Shown here: positions 26,398-35,264 of the stretch, in pieces
How positions within the stretch are numbered: position 1 is the stretch's first letter
Layout: every line of letters begins with the position of its first letter
NCBI GenBank assembly: GCA_016716665.1
Contig: JADJVH010000007.1
Coordinates: forward strand, 1 to 64,000
Direction: 5' to 3'
DNA from: Candidatus Opimibacter iunctus
GTDB lineage: Bacteria > Bacteroidota > Bacteroidia > Chitinophagales > Saprospiraceae
DNA length: 64,000 nucleotides
Translations under genes and position numbers: made by a program
The notes under the pieces: generated by a model
The model's database searches: none
What the model saw: the letters and a program-made list of their open reading frames with translations, nothing else
What the model was told of the DNA's origin: nothing

Positions 26398-26968
26398 TGC
26401 TTCGACCTGCGGGGCTCAACCTGGTGCTACAGCTCAGCAACCGAGTGAAAAAAGAAAAGTGTGGTGTGAGATGTGGGAGTGAGCATGTAAAATGAAGGTG
26501 GCCATCGGGCTATTGGTTTCGGCAGCTTTGGCGGCCCATCTGGTCCGGCACGCTGTCCATTTGGAAATCAATCACCCATTTTCTATATTTGGCAGGAATA
26601 CCGGGAAGCCCGGTTGTGATGTGAATGGGATATGGGGAGATAAAATTTTAATTGGCCCTGGAGTAATGTTAGCTTGGGTAAGGAATGAGGAAGAAAGTGA
26701 TTGGTAAACGGATATAAACGTAAGTAAACAGAAGAGAAAGGAGTATTTAGTAAACGCTACTTTAGATACCTGCAATGAGGATATGTTAATACGCAATATT
26801 AAAGTGTTGATTGTCAGTGGGGATGGGTTGGTTTGAGGTGCGTGTATTTCGGTGTTATGCCTCATATAGAATACTTATATTTTTATTTTAAAGAATTAAA
26901 TATTTGAAAGTATTAAGCTGAAAACAGCTGAAATTAAATAGCATTTTTTCACCTCACACAAAAACCAA
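26398..26968. other. Intergenic region at the left edge of the AT-rich island
   Basis: It begins with a GCTTCGACCTGC...GCTACAGCTCAGCAACCG fragment (26401-26445), as also found inserted in other repeats. A 71-codon frame (26492-26707) exists, but I see no family features or clear start signal and do not call it. Composition becomes AT-rich from about 26640. The 13-bp sequence at 26853-26865 is the exact inverted complement of 29566-29578 on the far side of the ATPase gene. The ATPase promoter probably lies in 26870-26960. Confidence 0.45.
26853..26865. repeat. 13-bp inverted repeat, left end of the ATPase unit
   Basis: TGTTATGCCTCAT here is the exact reverse complement of ATGAGGCATAACA at 29566-29578. 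The pair encloses one gene, the AAA ATPase, with 103 bp on its left and essentially nothing on its right. The arrangement resembles either terminal inverted repeats of a small mobile unit or the R'/R'' core sites of an integron cassette. Confidence 0.6.
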
Positions 26969-29564
26969 ATGGCTTCAGTATTAAATGAAATTTTAGAATG
27001 GTCTCAAGATCGACCTCATTGGCAGCGTGATGCACTTCGTCGACTTGTGATTCAAGGAGAACTTTCAAGTGATGATGTGGTTGAACTAGTCGAAATGTGC
27101 AAATCTAAATTCGGACTAGCTGCACGAAAGGAGGCTCAGCCCTTAAGTAATGATCATATTCCTGTTACAGGAGCAACGCTTGAACCTGTATCTCTAGTTT
27201 CGATTTTTCATCATCAAGGAGTTAATGCATTAGCAAACGACCAATTACTTAGCTTTTCTCCACGTTTAACAATAGTATACGGAGACAATGGTTCTGGGAA
27301 AACTGGATATTCAAGAATATTAAAAAATGCTTGTAGAGCTAGAGGCCAAGAAAAGATCCTTGGGAATGTTATTGCAGGAGCAGCGCCTCCTACACCGAGT
27401 GTAAGAATATATTATAGAGTAGGTGATGAAGGAGAGCCGATCGATTGGAATGGCGACCCAGAGGATAAAGTGATTTCTAGAATTAGTGTTTTCGATACTC
27501 AAAGCGCTTCTATTTATCTCACTGAAAAGACGGATGTTGCTTATAGGCCTTATGGGCTGGATCTTTTCGATAAGCTAACTCAGATATGCAAATCTGTTAG
27601 ATTATCACTTGAAGCTGAACAACGAGAACTAAGGCTCAATACCATTGGGCATATACAATCCCAAGTTTCAGAAAGCACTCAGGTTGGCAAACTCCTTGCT
27701 GGTCTAAACTCACTATCCAAATCGGAAGATATAAGAACCTTAGCTGCTTTGTCATCGGATGAAGAGGCTAGAATTAATTATTTGGAGAAGTCACTTCAGG
27801 AACTCCAATCAAATAACCAAGACAAACTTATACAACTACTTTCTTTAAAATCTAAACGTGTCCACACACTAATAAATCATTTGAAAACTGCTGATAAGGT
27901 ACTATCGAAGGGAGCAGTGGAAGAAATATTCAAAGTAAAAGCTGCTGGGCTAAGGAAAAACAAAGAAGCAAAGGAATTACGCGAAGCTACATTCCCCTCC
28001 AGTATACTACCAGGTACCGGAAATGAAATTTGGAAAACCCTTTGGGAGGCCGCAAGCAACTTTTCACAAGAAAATGCCTATCCTGGATTTCAGTTTCCAT
28101 TTACCGAGCATGAAGCTGTCTGTGTTCTATGTCAGCAGAATTTAAGCGAATCAGCAAAGCAGAGACTAAAGCAGCTTAAAACTTATGTGATTTCAACAAC
28201 AGAGCGTGAATTGCATCAACTTAGAGAGCGATATACTGGTTTGAAGAAAACATTTACAGACCTGTCAGCATTTCCGGAATCTATTAAGGAAATATTAAAT
28301 GAAATCAGCATTGAAGATGAACCAATTGCTACAGAAATGAAAAGTGCATTGCAACTTTGGGAAGCTCGGCAAGATAGTATTATCAAAGCACTTTCAGAAC
28401 ATACAGAAGAAGAGTTGACCTTAACTGAGATTCAGGTTTCTTATTCAAGAGTATTTGGTTTAGTTGAACAAATAGAAAGCAGAATAAAAACTTTGCAAAG
28501 CACTTCCCAGGCCACTGTACTAAAACAAATGCAAGGTGAGTTAAGTGAACTGAAAGCAAGAAAGATACTTTCACTAAGTGTAGATTTAGTAATTAATGAA
28601 ATAGAGCGACTGAAAAAACTTGCTGCGTATAATTTATGCATTGATGAAACCAAAACTCAAGCAATAACCCAACAGAGCTCTATTATAACAAAGAAAGTGG
28701 TTTCTCAGCGTCTTAAAGATGGTTTCCAAACTGAACTTAGAAATCTGAGATTTCGACATATAGAAGTTGAACTAAAGGAAATGGGTGGGTCAGAAGGGGT
28801 ATTCTACCACAAACTTGTATTAACTCGAGCTCAAAATATCGATTTGCCTAAAGTTGTTAGTGAAGGAGAACAACGATGTTTATCCATTGCCGCCTTTTTT
28901 GCAGAGTTAACATCTGCCGATGATCAATCAGGCATTGTTTTCGACGATCCTGTTTCATCTCTTGATTTTAGATGGAGAAATGACGTTGCCAGGAGGCTTG
29001 TAGAAGAGTCATAAAACCGGCAGGTAATAATATTTACGCATGACATTGCGTTCGTTAGCATTGAAACAATATGCGGAAGATTTAGGAGTAGAGACCCTTG
29101 ATCAATTTGTTAGGCATCTTTCAAATGGTGCAGGAGTTTGTACAAACGATCTTCCCTGGATTGCGCTTTCAGCTAAAAAGAAAATTGGACATATAAAGAA
29201 TTTATTACAAACAGCCAGTAGTCATTTTAGGGATGGCAAGCAAGAATTGTATGAAAGAGAGGCCACATACCTGTATGGATTATTACGTGAAACCTGGGAG
29301 CGTGCCCTTGAAGAGGTTTTATTAAATGGCATAGTTGAAAGATATCGTCCAAGTATTCAAACTCAAAGGATAAAATTAATTGCGGACATAACAAAAGATG
29401 ATTGTGACATAATAGAAAATGCGATGACAAAATGTTCTGCATGGCTTCCTGGACATGATACGGCACCTGCTGCCAGATCACCGATACCTGAACCGGATGA
29501 ACTTAAAGCAGATATTGATTCACTGGAGAAATGGATGGAAGAGATACGGAAGCGGAGAGCCTAA
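26969..29564 (+). pseudogene. SMC/RecF-like AAA ATPase (AAA_13 type), interrupted near the end
   Basis: About 865 residues. The N-terminal 50 residues (WSQDRPHWQRDALRRLVIQGELSSDDVVELVEMCK) are a small domain common to this ATPase group. Walker A is GDNGSGKT (residues 105-112), after which come a long coiled-coil middle with CVLC near residue 385 (zinc-hook-like) and Walker B in IVFDDPVSSLD. The last catalytic element, IIFTHDIAF (H-loop), is separated by a TAA at 29012-29014, where AAA would be expected. A frameshift near 29065 joins HDIAFVS to LKQYAEDLGVETLDQFV; the frame then runs to 29564. Related ATPases are often antiphage or DNA-repair components. AT-rich and flanked by 13-bp inverted repeats, it looks transferred. 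Whether it is functional depends on confirming the two lesions. Confidence 0.78.
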
Positions 29565-29565
29565 A

Positions 29566-29697
29566 ATGAGGCATAACATTAGCTACAGGCAATAGCGAAT
29601 GATAACTTAGTCAAATTTCATCACCTTGAGGCAGATTAGCGAGGCCGGAATAATAATTGCATTTATTCTCCAACGCCTATAGCCCCAGACTTTAGAC
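29566..29697 (+). repeat. attC-like imperfect palindrome A
   Basis: Starts with the 13-bp inverted repeat. The 5' arm, AACATTAGCTACAGGC (29575-29590), pairs with GCCTATAGC (29675-29683), giving a long imperfect hairpin of about 125 bp directly after the ATPase gene. The 5' arm matches three other elements downstream of accessory genes in this window (AACATYRGCTAC-like). The right core site is degenerate (no GTT triplet), so the attC reading is weaker here than for elements B, C and D. Confidence 0.45.
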
Positions 29698-29733
29698 GAA
29701 AAAATCGACGGAATAAATATTATTAGATTCTAT

Positions 29734-30681
29734 ATGTCAAACAATAATGATACAACCGCCATTGGTGATGCAGGTGCCCAAAAGACAATGGCTCGATTGC
29801 AAGTTGCGTGTTTTGCTAATGTTAGTCCTGGAACTTACTCAGAGGACTCTATGAAATGTGATATTCTTTTCACTTTTAAAAATGCCTTTGATAGTGCAGA
29901 ACTTTGCAAGCTTGCCGGTCAAATTAAAACAGGAAATTCATTCATTAAGTTAAATCCTGGCCAATCGACTGCTAGAATAGACAACTGTTCTGATGTAAAA
30001 GAGGTAATGGCTAAATTTGGGCATCCGATTATAATTTTTGTAGTTGCTGATAAAAAAGATATTCATTGGTATTCAGGAGATTTTCGATCTAAAAAAATAG
30101 ACATCATAAAAATCCCCGCGATCCAAATCATCAGTCCCTCTATTTGGGTAGATTTTTCTCGTTTACATAGATATTGGCAATATCAACACAATAAATACTT
30201 GTCCCAAACATTATCTTTGAAAAAAGTATATATAAAAGAATGTAAGGATGCTTTTAAAGAATTGCAATCTACTATAATAAACAATCCTATCATTGGTCCT
30301 ATTTCTATTACAAAAAAATCATGGGAGCACGTAACGAGACAAGGACGAACGAAGCTAATGCGTGAATTTTCGATAAGAACAGCTAAGCACCTAAAACATT
30401 TTCTTGAAACCAATCCTGATAGAATTGCGCTAAAATATATCTCTAAAATGGAAAATGATGGAACTACTATTGAAAAAAGGCAAATAATCATGCACTACAG
30501 GAAAGGTGTTGAAGTAAATAAAAAAACGCACGGATTTGCGATTAGAATAGATGAAGTAATAAAATATCCGTCTAATTGGATTGAACTAACACTTTTAACC
30601 TCGGATGTGACGCACATAAGGAAGGTTTCTAGCTGGTGGCTAGGCGGAATGAAAAAAAAGCGTAAAAGCTTCCGGGTATAG
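29734..30681 (+). CDS. Putative nuclease-fold protein next to AAA ATPase
   Basis: A 315-residue protein I do not recognise as a named family. Residues 10-75 have the order AGAQKTMARLQV, then MKCDILFTF and LAGQIKTGNSF, that is D...(Q)xK after a helix. This resembles DUF4365-like PD-(D/E)xK nuclease folds. The C-terminal half (KKSWEHVTRQGR, then EKRQIIMHYRKGVEVNKKTHGF and WIELTLLTSDVTHIRK) is beta-rich and recalls barnase/EndoU-like toxin domains, but that is weak. AT-rich like the ATPase gene 170 bp upstream on the same strand. A two-gene ATPase plus nuclease defence unit is an inference from context only. Confidence 0.55.
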   Translation: MSNNNDTTAIGDAGAQKTMARLQVACFANVSPGTYSEDSMKCDILFTFKNAFDSAELCKLAGQIKTGNSFIKLNPGQSTARIDNCSDVKEVMAKFGHPIIIFVVADKKDIHWYSGDFRSKKIDIIKIPAIQIISPSIWVDFSRLHRYWQYQHNKYLSQTLSLKKVYIKECKDAFKELQSTIINNPIIGPISITKKSWEHVTRQGRTKLMREFSIRTAKHLKHFLETNPDRIALKYISKMENDGTTIEKRQIIMHYRKGVEVNKKTHGFAIRIDEVIKYPSNWIELTLLTSDVTHIRKVSSWWLGGMKKKRKSFRV

Positions 30682-30684
30682 AAC

Positions 30685-30700
30685 TCCGACAATAGTCGGA
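30685..30700 (+). terminator. Possible hairpin after the putative nuclease gene
   Basis: TCCGAC-AATA-GTCGGA, a perfect 6-bp stem, starts 4 bases after the stop. No T-run follows, so intrinsic termination is uncertain. The rest of 30701-30936 is AT-rich and shows no gene. Confidence 0.35.
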
Positions 30701-30936
30701 AATAGTTTGCACTACCTAATCGGTGGAAACTTTTACACTTTTTCAAGCCACAAATATAGTATTAAATTTACTCTCTCAACCACCGTTTGACAATATGACG
30801 AATTTAGTCCTAATTTGGAGTTGGTTTTGTACTAGAAAGATTAGTCCACAACCGAATGCTTGGTTTTCCTAATTTTGTCACATCGCAAGTCGACAAAACG
30901 TTTTGACAGCAGGACCACAGTAATTAGCCAATACAA

Positions 30937-31524
30937 TTGACCCGTAAACAATACACTTTGTCATTTGCATTATTACTGTCCGCCCTGACAACAATGGCAG
31001 GCGATTGGTCTCAATGGTGGCACATGACACCAGGAGGCAATGAGATTTCAAACCAATCATACAATGATGTCACCAGGATTTTGTTTGTCTGTAATGGGTC
31101 AGAGCGGCCACTAGTGCAATTTAGTGACAGTTGGTATTTTTATAAGGGATACGTTATCGGGACATTTCAACCAAATCAGCCTAACCAATTCTTTCTCATT
31201 GAGGAGCAATCCTGTGCGGTAGAAACTTTTAGGGATAGAGCTCAATTTGATCTGGTTCTTGACAAAAGGGGATTGAGACCGAAACTTTGGACACGATGGT
31301 ACGATTCCAACTGGGGATTCATATTTGTGGGGCGAGGCTATGGGGGTTTCTGGGACTTCCTTTTCTTTCGGGGTACCTGGTTGCTTCTGCCTTTGATGGT
31401 TTTGGCAATATGGTGGATCATCAAATACAATTCAAGGAGAAGCTTTAAATGGATTTTGGCTGTAGCCTATGTAGGCATCATACTTTTTCGTATCGTTTTG
31501 GATTTTGTGCCAGGTAGTGTTTGA
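30937..31524 (+). CDS. Hypothetical membrane protein
   Basis: A 195-residue frame with a TTG start. No ATG is available before the hydrophobic segment, and a TAG lies 10 bases upstream in frame. It reads TRKQYTLSFALLLSALTTMAGDW, a likely signal sequence, then a soluble part rich in aromatic residues (GDWSQWWHMTPGGNE; FSDSWYFYKGYVIGTFQ). Two transmembrane helices (GTWLLLPLMVLAIWWII and WILAVAYVGIILFRIVLDF) separated by a basic loop end it. I do not recognise the family. It lies in the AT-rich accessory stretch with no obvious operon partner. Confidence 0.5.
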   Translation: MTRKQYTLSFALLLSALTTMAGDWSQWWHMTPGGNEISNQSYNDVTRILFVCNGSERPLVQFSDSWYFYKGYVIGTFQPNQPNQFFLIEEQSCAVETFRDRAQFDLVLDKRGLRPKLWTRWYDSNWGFIFVGRGYGGFWDFLFFRGTWLLLPLMVLAIWWIIKYNSRRSFKWILAVAYVGIILFRIVLDFVPGSV

Positions 31525-31688
31525 CGTATGCCATCCATCTCATGAAATTGGCTGCGCATGTTTAGGGCTATCGACATCTAGCAGAATAACTTAAAGTTGG
31601 ATGTAAGGGCATCGGATATAGTCCCAAGCCTAGTTGCTCTGTGTTGGAACATCCTCGACTATTTACATCAAATGATATCATCCTCAAA

Positions 31689-32303
31689 ATGACCTTCGAC
31701 AAGCACCTCTTTATTTGGTTATTCCTTTCTTTCATAGGGGCCACTGTTGTAGGGACATTGTCCCATGAGTTAGGTCACTATATCGTGGCTGAATCGCTTG
31801 GGTATGATGCACAGATCCATTATGGTGCGATGGGCGTTGTGCAATCACCTGTTGACGGCAGGCCTTCCGATGGCTTTTGGATTACTTTCGGTGGGCCATT
31901 GCAGACTATGCTGACAGGATCGCTAGGGCTGTTGTTGATTTTTCTATATTGGAAGAGGTTCAGAGGTGCTGAGTCACTTGCAGTATGGCAGTGGGTGATG
32001 GTTTTTATAGCCCTATTCTGGTTGAGGCAGACTGCAAACCTGACGACCTGGATTGGGGGATATCTATGGAGAGGGAGTTGGTCGGGCATAGGAGATGAGA
32101 TACGCCTTGCTAAAGACCTGGGTATACCCGAATGGACAATATTGTTGTTTACTGGTTTAATCGGGTTGTCTGTCCTTGCCCTGGTGATCTTTAAGGTAAT
32201 ACCCGTTAAGCAGCGATGGACCTTTATCCTTGCCGGGCTTTTTGGGGGTGTGACGGGATATGTCCTTTGGTTGCATGTGCTGGGGAGGATAGTTTTGCCT
32301 TGA
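31689..32303 (+). CDS. Polytopic membrane protein with HExxH zinc-peptidase motif (M50-like)
   Basis: The start at 31689 (MTFDKHLFIWLFLSFIGATVVGTLSHELGHYIVAESLGYDA) is chosen because the next helix follows directly; 31641 would add a charged tail. HELGH lies at the end of the first helix, as in M50-type intramembrane or membrane-associated peptidases and in peptidase-like M50B relatives. About five further hydrophobic helices follow. A clear NPDG/second-ligand motif is not visible, though FGGPLQTML could correspond to it. About 204 residues. Substrate unknown. It may process a membrane-bound regulator or be a non-peptidase relative. Confidence 0.6.
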   Translation: MTFDKHLFIWLFLSFIGATVVGTLSHELGHYIVAESLGYDAQIHYGAMGVVQSPVDGRPSDGFWITFGGPLQTMLTGSLGLLLIFLYWKRFRGAESLAVWQWVMVFIALFWLRQTANLTTWIGGYLWRGSWSGIGDEIRLAKDLGIPEWTILLFTGLIGLSVLALVIFKVIPVKQRWTFILAGLFGGVTGYVLWLHVLGRIVLP

Positions 32304-32561
32304 TGGTGGAAATTAATAGATATGGATATTTTGGTCGAACAGCGTAAATCAGTCCATAGGTTTGTGACCTAGGAATGGATCAGAGATATGAAAACCGAGA
32401 CTTTGTATTCCTTCAATGGAGACATTCAAAAACGTAACAGCAAAAAGTTGATTCTCAATGGGGATGAGTTGATTGGAGTTGCGGTTATATCCGTGTGATG
32501 GCTCATTTTCAGATATTGACTTTTATAGTCCAAAACCCTTATTTTTGCTAAAAGTCAAATA
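32304..32561. other. Intergenic region with a broken short frame
   Basis: A 59-codon frame (32322-32498) starts MDILVEQRKSVHRFVT, meets an in-frame TAG at codon 17, and continues to MKTETLYSFNGDIQKRNSKK...GVAVISV. It may be a gene remnant; I cannot assign it. The promoter of the toxin-antitoxin pair should lie in the last 60 bp (TTTTAGTCC...TTATTTTTGC). Confidence 0.3.
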
Positions 32562-32750
32562 ATGACAACCCAGCAATTGAAAAAAGAAGTAGTCAAGGCA
32601 CTTGATCAGGTGCCAGATGAAGTCTTGTCTGAACTTTTGGCTTATTTGCATTCCCTGCAGGGAAAGGATGAAGCCAGTATCCAACGTGCCAGGCATTTAC
32701 GAACAATCTTTGCTGAGGACAGTGCACTCCTCAAAGCCCTTGCAGAATGA
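32562..32750 (+). CDS. Antitoxin of Doc-type toxin-antitoxin pair
   Basis: A 62-residue acidic protein (MTTQQLKKEVVKALDQVPDEVLSELLAYLHSLQGKDEA). The N-terminal helix pair LKKEVVKALDQVPDEVLSELLAYLHSL is like that of small antitoxins paired with Fic/Doc or VapC-like toxins in Bacteroidota and Cyanobacteria. The C-terminal part would cover the toxin. Identification rests mainly on position: its stop overlaps the Doc start by 4 bp (ATGA). It probably also represses its own promoter, although no classical DNA-binding motif is visible. Confidence 0.75.
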   Translation: MTTQQLKKEVVKALDQVPDEVLSELLAYLHSLQGKDEASIQRARHLRTIFAEDSALLKALAE

Positions 32751-33130
32751 TTTCATTTGAAGAAGCTACCCAAATCCATGAGCTTCTTATTCAGAAATTT
32801 GGCGGATCAACAGGGCTCCGAGACCCGGAAGCTTTGAAATCAGCTCTGACTCGACCTTATCAAACATTTGAAGGCCAGGATTTATATTTAACTCCAGAAA
32901 CTAAGGCAGCTGCTGTGCTGGAAAGTATCATTAGCAACCATCCGTTTCTTGATGGCAATAAACGATTAGGTTTCGTGCTAATGAAGTTAATCTTACTTGA
33001 AGCAGGTTTGTCAATAAGGGCTACGCATGGTGAGGTTTATAGCTTTATCATTAAAGTAGCGACAGGTGAACACAATATTAACAGCATTACGAATTGGATT
33101 AAGTTTCATGTAGATCAAAACAAGCCATAG
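32747..33130 (+). CDS. doc: Fic/Doc family toxin (death on curing)
   Basis: A 127-residue Fic-fold protein. The Fic motif HPFLDGNKR (residues 65-73) is complete, with the catalytic His and the GNKR anion site. The Leu in the xx positions and the short Doc-type length (about 126) fit Doc, which phosphorylates elongation factor Tu and halts translation, rather than the larger AMPylating Fic proteins. The N-terminal ITEEEA-like start is represented by MISFEEATQIHELLIQKFGGSTGLRD, also typical. Translationally coupled to the upstream antitoxin. Intact, so the pair could be active. Confidence 0.9.
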   Translation: MISFEEATQIHELLIQKFGGSTGLRDPEALKSALTRPYQTFEGQDLYLTPETKAAAVLESIISNHPFLDGNKRLGFVLMKLILLEAGLSIRATHGEVYSFIIKVATGEHNINSITNWIKFHVDQNKP

Positions 33131-33140
33131 AATTGGCCTT

Positions 33141-33512
33141 ATGACAACAGACGATTCACTTGAAATTATATCATACGTTAATTTATGTGAGGCTATTGAA
33201 AATGACCTTACATATAATAATTTCAAGACAGCCGCTGAATTTCTAATGAACGCCCTTGAAGAATGGCCAACTTTAGATTTACGGGAACCTTTAGAATTGT
33301 TAAAGGAGTTAAGAAGAGAAGTTAAAGGAAAGTTGACATATGGTAACCTTGAAAACTTTTCAATGCACCAGGATATTGGCCTTGGTCAATGGAAAGTCGA
33401 AGCAGTACATGCCTTGCTTGAAATGTTTGACTTTGAAAGGAAGAATAAGTTTGACAAGAATATTGAGCTTGAATCTATTATTGAAAAAATAACAAGACAC
33501 TATTCTATTTAA
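33141..33512 (+). CDS. Small hypothetical protein downstream of doc
   Basis: A 123-residue, mostly helical acidic protein starting 10 bp after the doc stop (MTTDDSLEIISYVNLCEAIENDLTYNNFKTAAEFLMNALEEWPTLD). No signal peptide or membrane segment and no family that I recognise. Close spacing suggests cotranscription with the toxin-antitoxin pair. An attC-like palindrome follows about 90 bp downstream. AT-rich like its neighbours. Confidence 0.6.
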   Translation: MTTDDSLEIISYVNLCEAIENDLTYNNFKTAAEFLMNALEEWPTLDLREPLELLKELRREVKGKLTYGNLENFSMHQDIGLGQWKVEAVHALLEMFDFERKNKFDKNIELESIIEKITRHYSI

Positions 33513-33601
33513 TAACCCACTCTACGCTTAAACTTGTCATTGAATACAACAGTAACCCATATATAAAGAGTCAAGTTTCAAGAAAGTTAGCATAAAAATC
33601 A

Positions 33602-33724
33602 ACTAACATTGGATGCCCATAAGCAGGTATAACTACATTGAGAATGATATCGTAAATTTGGACACAAGGACCCTTGAGACAGCCCCAATATGTTCGGCCT
33701 GCCTACGAGCGTTCTGAACCGTTA
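33602..33724 (+). repeat. attC-like imperfect palindrome B
   Basis: The 5' arm, TAACATTGGATGCCCATAAGC (33604-33624), pairs imperfectly, with all mismatches transitions, with GCCTACGAGC...GAACCGTTA (33701-33724). Element length is about 123 bp. It shares AAATTTGGACA...GAGACAGCCCCAA and GGCCTACGAGCRTYCTGAAYCGTTA with element C at 45.98-46.16 kb. It follows the small gene 33141-33512 in the same orientation, as a cassette recombination site would. Confidence 0.5.
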
Positions 33725-33752
33725 CTATTATTGTATTTACTTAACCAAGGAA

Positions 33753-34316
33753 ATGATTTGGCTTTTATCTGTAGTATTACTCATCTTAAGCAATAAGGAC
33801 TTTCCAGACAAAAGTGAAGTCCTGGTAGCAGAATTTGCCGGGTATGAGAATTTCTTCCCATTGGCTACGCTGGATTTGCGTGATAGAGGGATAAAGGACA
33901 AGATCCATATCATCTATGTAAGTTTCAATTATAGTGGACCATGGGATGACCCAAATTTTCCAGACGGGGAAGATATGGACCATTTTACTTTCAAGATTGA
34001 AAAGGGAGGATTGTATCGTCCGACTTTTGATAAGAAAGCACTTGTTATCGAACCAAGATATCAGCCATTCTTTGATCAGGGTAAGGAGATTTATGCAAAA
34101 GTAAAGTCTGAAAACCAAAGTATCAGGGCAAGACTAAATATGAGGAGCCGCCCGGATTGGCTACAAAATGATGCTACGCCATATAACTCAAAAAATGAAC
34201 CCTATACGTTCATTTGCCAATTTGAAATGGAGGGCTTGTTTCTTGATGACTCCTGGATATATGTTTTCTATGACAAGGCCGACAGGCAGGTGAAGTATGT
34301 TCATCAGCGAACTTAG
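33753..34316 (+). CDS. Hypothetical protein (DUF1963/YwqG-like end)
   Basis: The ATG at 33753 (MIWLLSVVLLILSNKDFPDKSEV) is preferred because the earlier ATG at 33690 lies inside the attC-like repeat. The first 15 residues may be a signal anchor. The C-terminal part (RSRPDWLQNDATPYNSKNEPYTFICQFEMEGLFLDDSWIYVFYDKADRQV) resembles the PxWxQ-D-x-P / FI-Q / YVFY pattern of YwqG/DUF1963-like proteins of unknown function. About 187 residues. No obvious operon partner. Confidence 0.6.
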   Translation: MIWLLSVVLLILSNKDFPDKSEVLVAEFAGYENFFPLATLDLRDRGIKDKIHIIYVSFNYSGPWDDPNFPDGEDMDHFTFKIEKGGLYRPTFDKKALVIEPRYQPFFDQGKEIYAKVKSENQSIRARLNMRSRPDWLQNDATPYNSKNEPYTFICQFEMEGLFLDDSWIYVFYDKADRQVKYVHQRT

Positions 34317-34454
34317 TAAGGTACAGTACTGCATTTTAATCGGATGCCTATTTGGAATCTTTTGGACTCAATCCTTATATTTGAAAGGAGTCATCCAGTT
34401 GGTTTTACTCAACAGCCATAATGTCAGTTTGAAGCCACTAAAAATCCACGCCTT

Positions 34455-35264
34455 ATGAAACCATGTCTTACATTATGTTTGACAATGAGTTTGTCAACAT
34501 TCTTTCTGTTGACGGATACCCAGGCACAACATAAGTTTGAATTTGCCATAGGGGTGGATCCACTTGTCGTTCCAATCAATTACGGTACGTATGTGGAGTT
34601 CGGCCCGGGATTCTATGACATCAATGGCCATGGGAAAATGACGCAAGCGGTGTCCGCTTCTTTTACCTATTGGCCTTTACCTGCCATTGGACTTGCAGTA
34701 GGGGCAGGGCTGCGCAATTTTAAGTCGCAGATTGACTATACCATTCCACATCCCATCAACGAAGAGTGGGCTCCGATAGCGGAGGGTTCATACCCTTTCA
34801 GTGCCAGAGGCTGGGGCTTTCAGTGGCGGGCCTTTGGAGACTGAAGAAATGGGAAGGCACGTATCGGACTGTCCATTTATGACCTTTCTGACCATAAGTA
34901 TACAGCGAGTAATAGCTTTAGAGGGATTTCGATCTGGAATCCAGATGTTGGTAAAATAGCTGATATCCAATTGCAGGAAGTAGCCTATTGGAATACTGTC
35001 CCATATTCATATAGCTTCCTGGAGTTGGAGTGCCAATACACTATTTTCAAAAATTTCTTTCTGAAGGCTGGATTTGAGACCACCATCAATGGGCAGTATC
35101 CATATCCCTACACCCTTGAGATCTCTGGTTTTACTCCTGAGACCGGGCCAGAAGAACGCGTATTCAATGACTTTAGGGTACGAAACGCACTTACCACATT
35201 TTCATTGGGTGTGGGGTATACTTTGGGGTTTGGGCACTATAGGAGGCATAGTCCGGTGGAATAG
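34455..35264 (+). pseudogene. Outer-membrane beta-barrel protein with in-frame stop
   Basis: Signal peptide MKPCLTLCLTMSLSTFFLLTDTQAQH, then amphipathic strands typical of small Bacteroidota barrels (FEFAIGVDPLVVPINYGTYVEFG; AVSASFTYWPLPAIGLAVGAGL). TGA at 34842-34844 interrupts the frame. The same frame then continues KARIGLSIYDLSDHKYTASNSFRGISI... to LTTFSLGVGYTLGFGHYRRH at 35264. A TGG codon (Trp) changed to TGA would explain it, giving AFGD-W-RNGKARIG. Full length is about 269 residues. TGA clearly serves as a stop in other genes here, so recoding is not indicated. Confidence 0.65.

Noticed and set aside
26492..26707. 71-residue frame as a gene
   Set aside because: No recognisable family or start signal, and composition changes in its middle at the edge of the AT-rich island.
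29566..29697. Transposon terminal repeat with target duplication
   Set aside because: No flanking direct duplication is evident outside the 13-bp repeats and no transposase is present, so I keep it as an undetermined cassette-like unit.
32388..32498. 36-residue frame MKTETLYSFNGD... as a gene
   Set aside because: It is probably the tail of a broken 59-codon frame with an in-frame TAG, with no supporting features.
34842..34844. TGA read as tryptophan or selenocysteine (alternative code)
   Set aside because: TGA is the normal stop of several intact genes here (for example CorA, S41 protease, vat1), and no Sec context or partner gene is seen.
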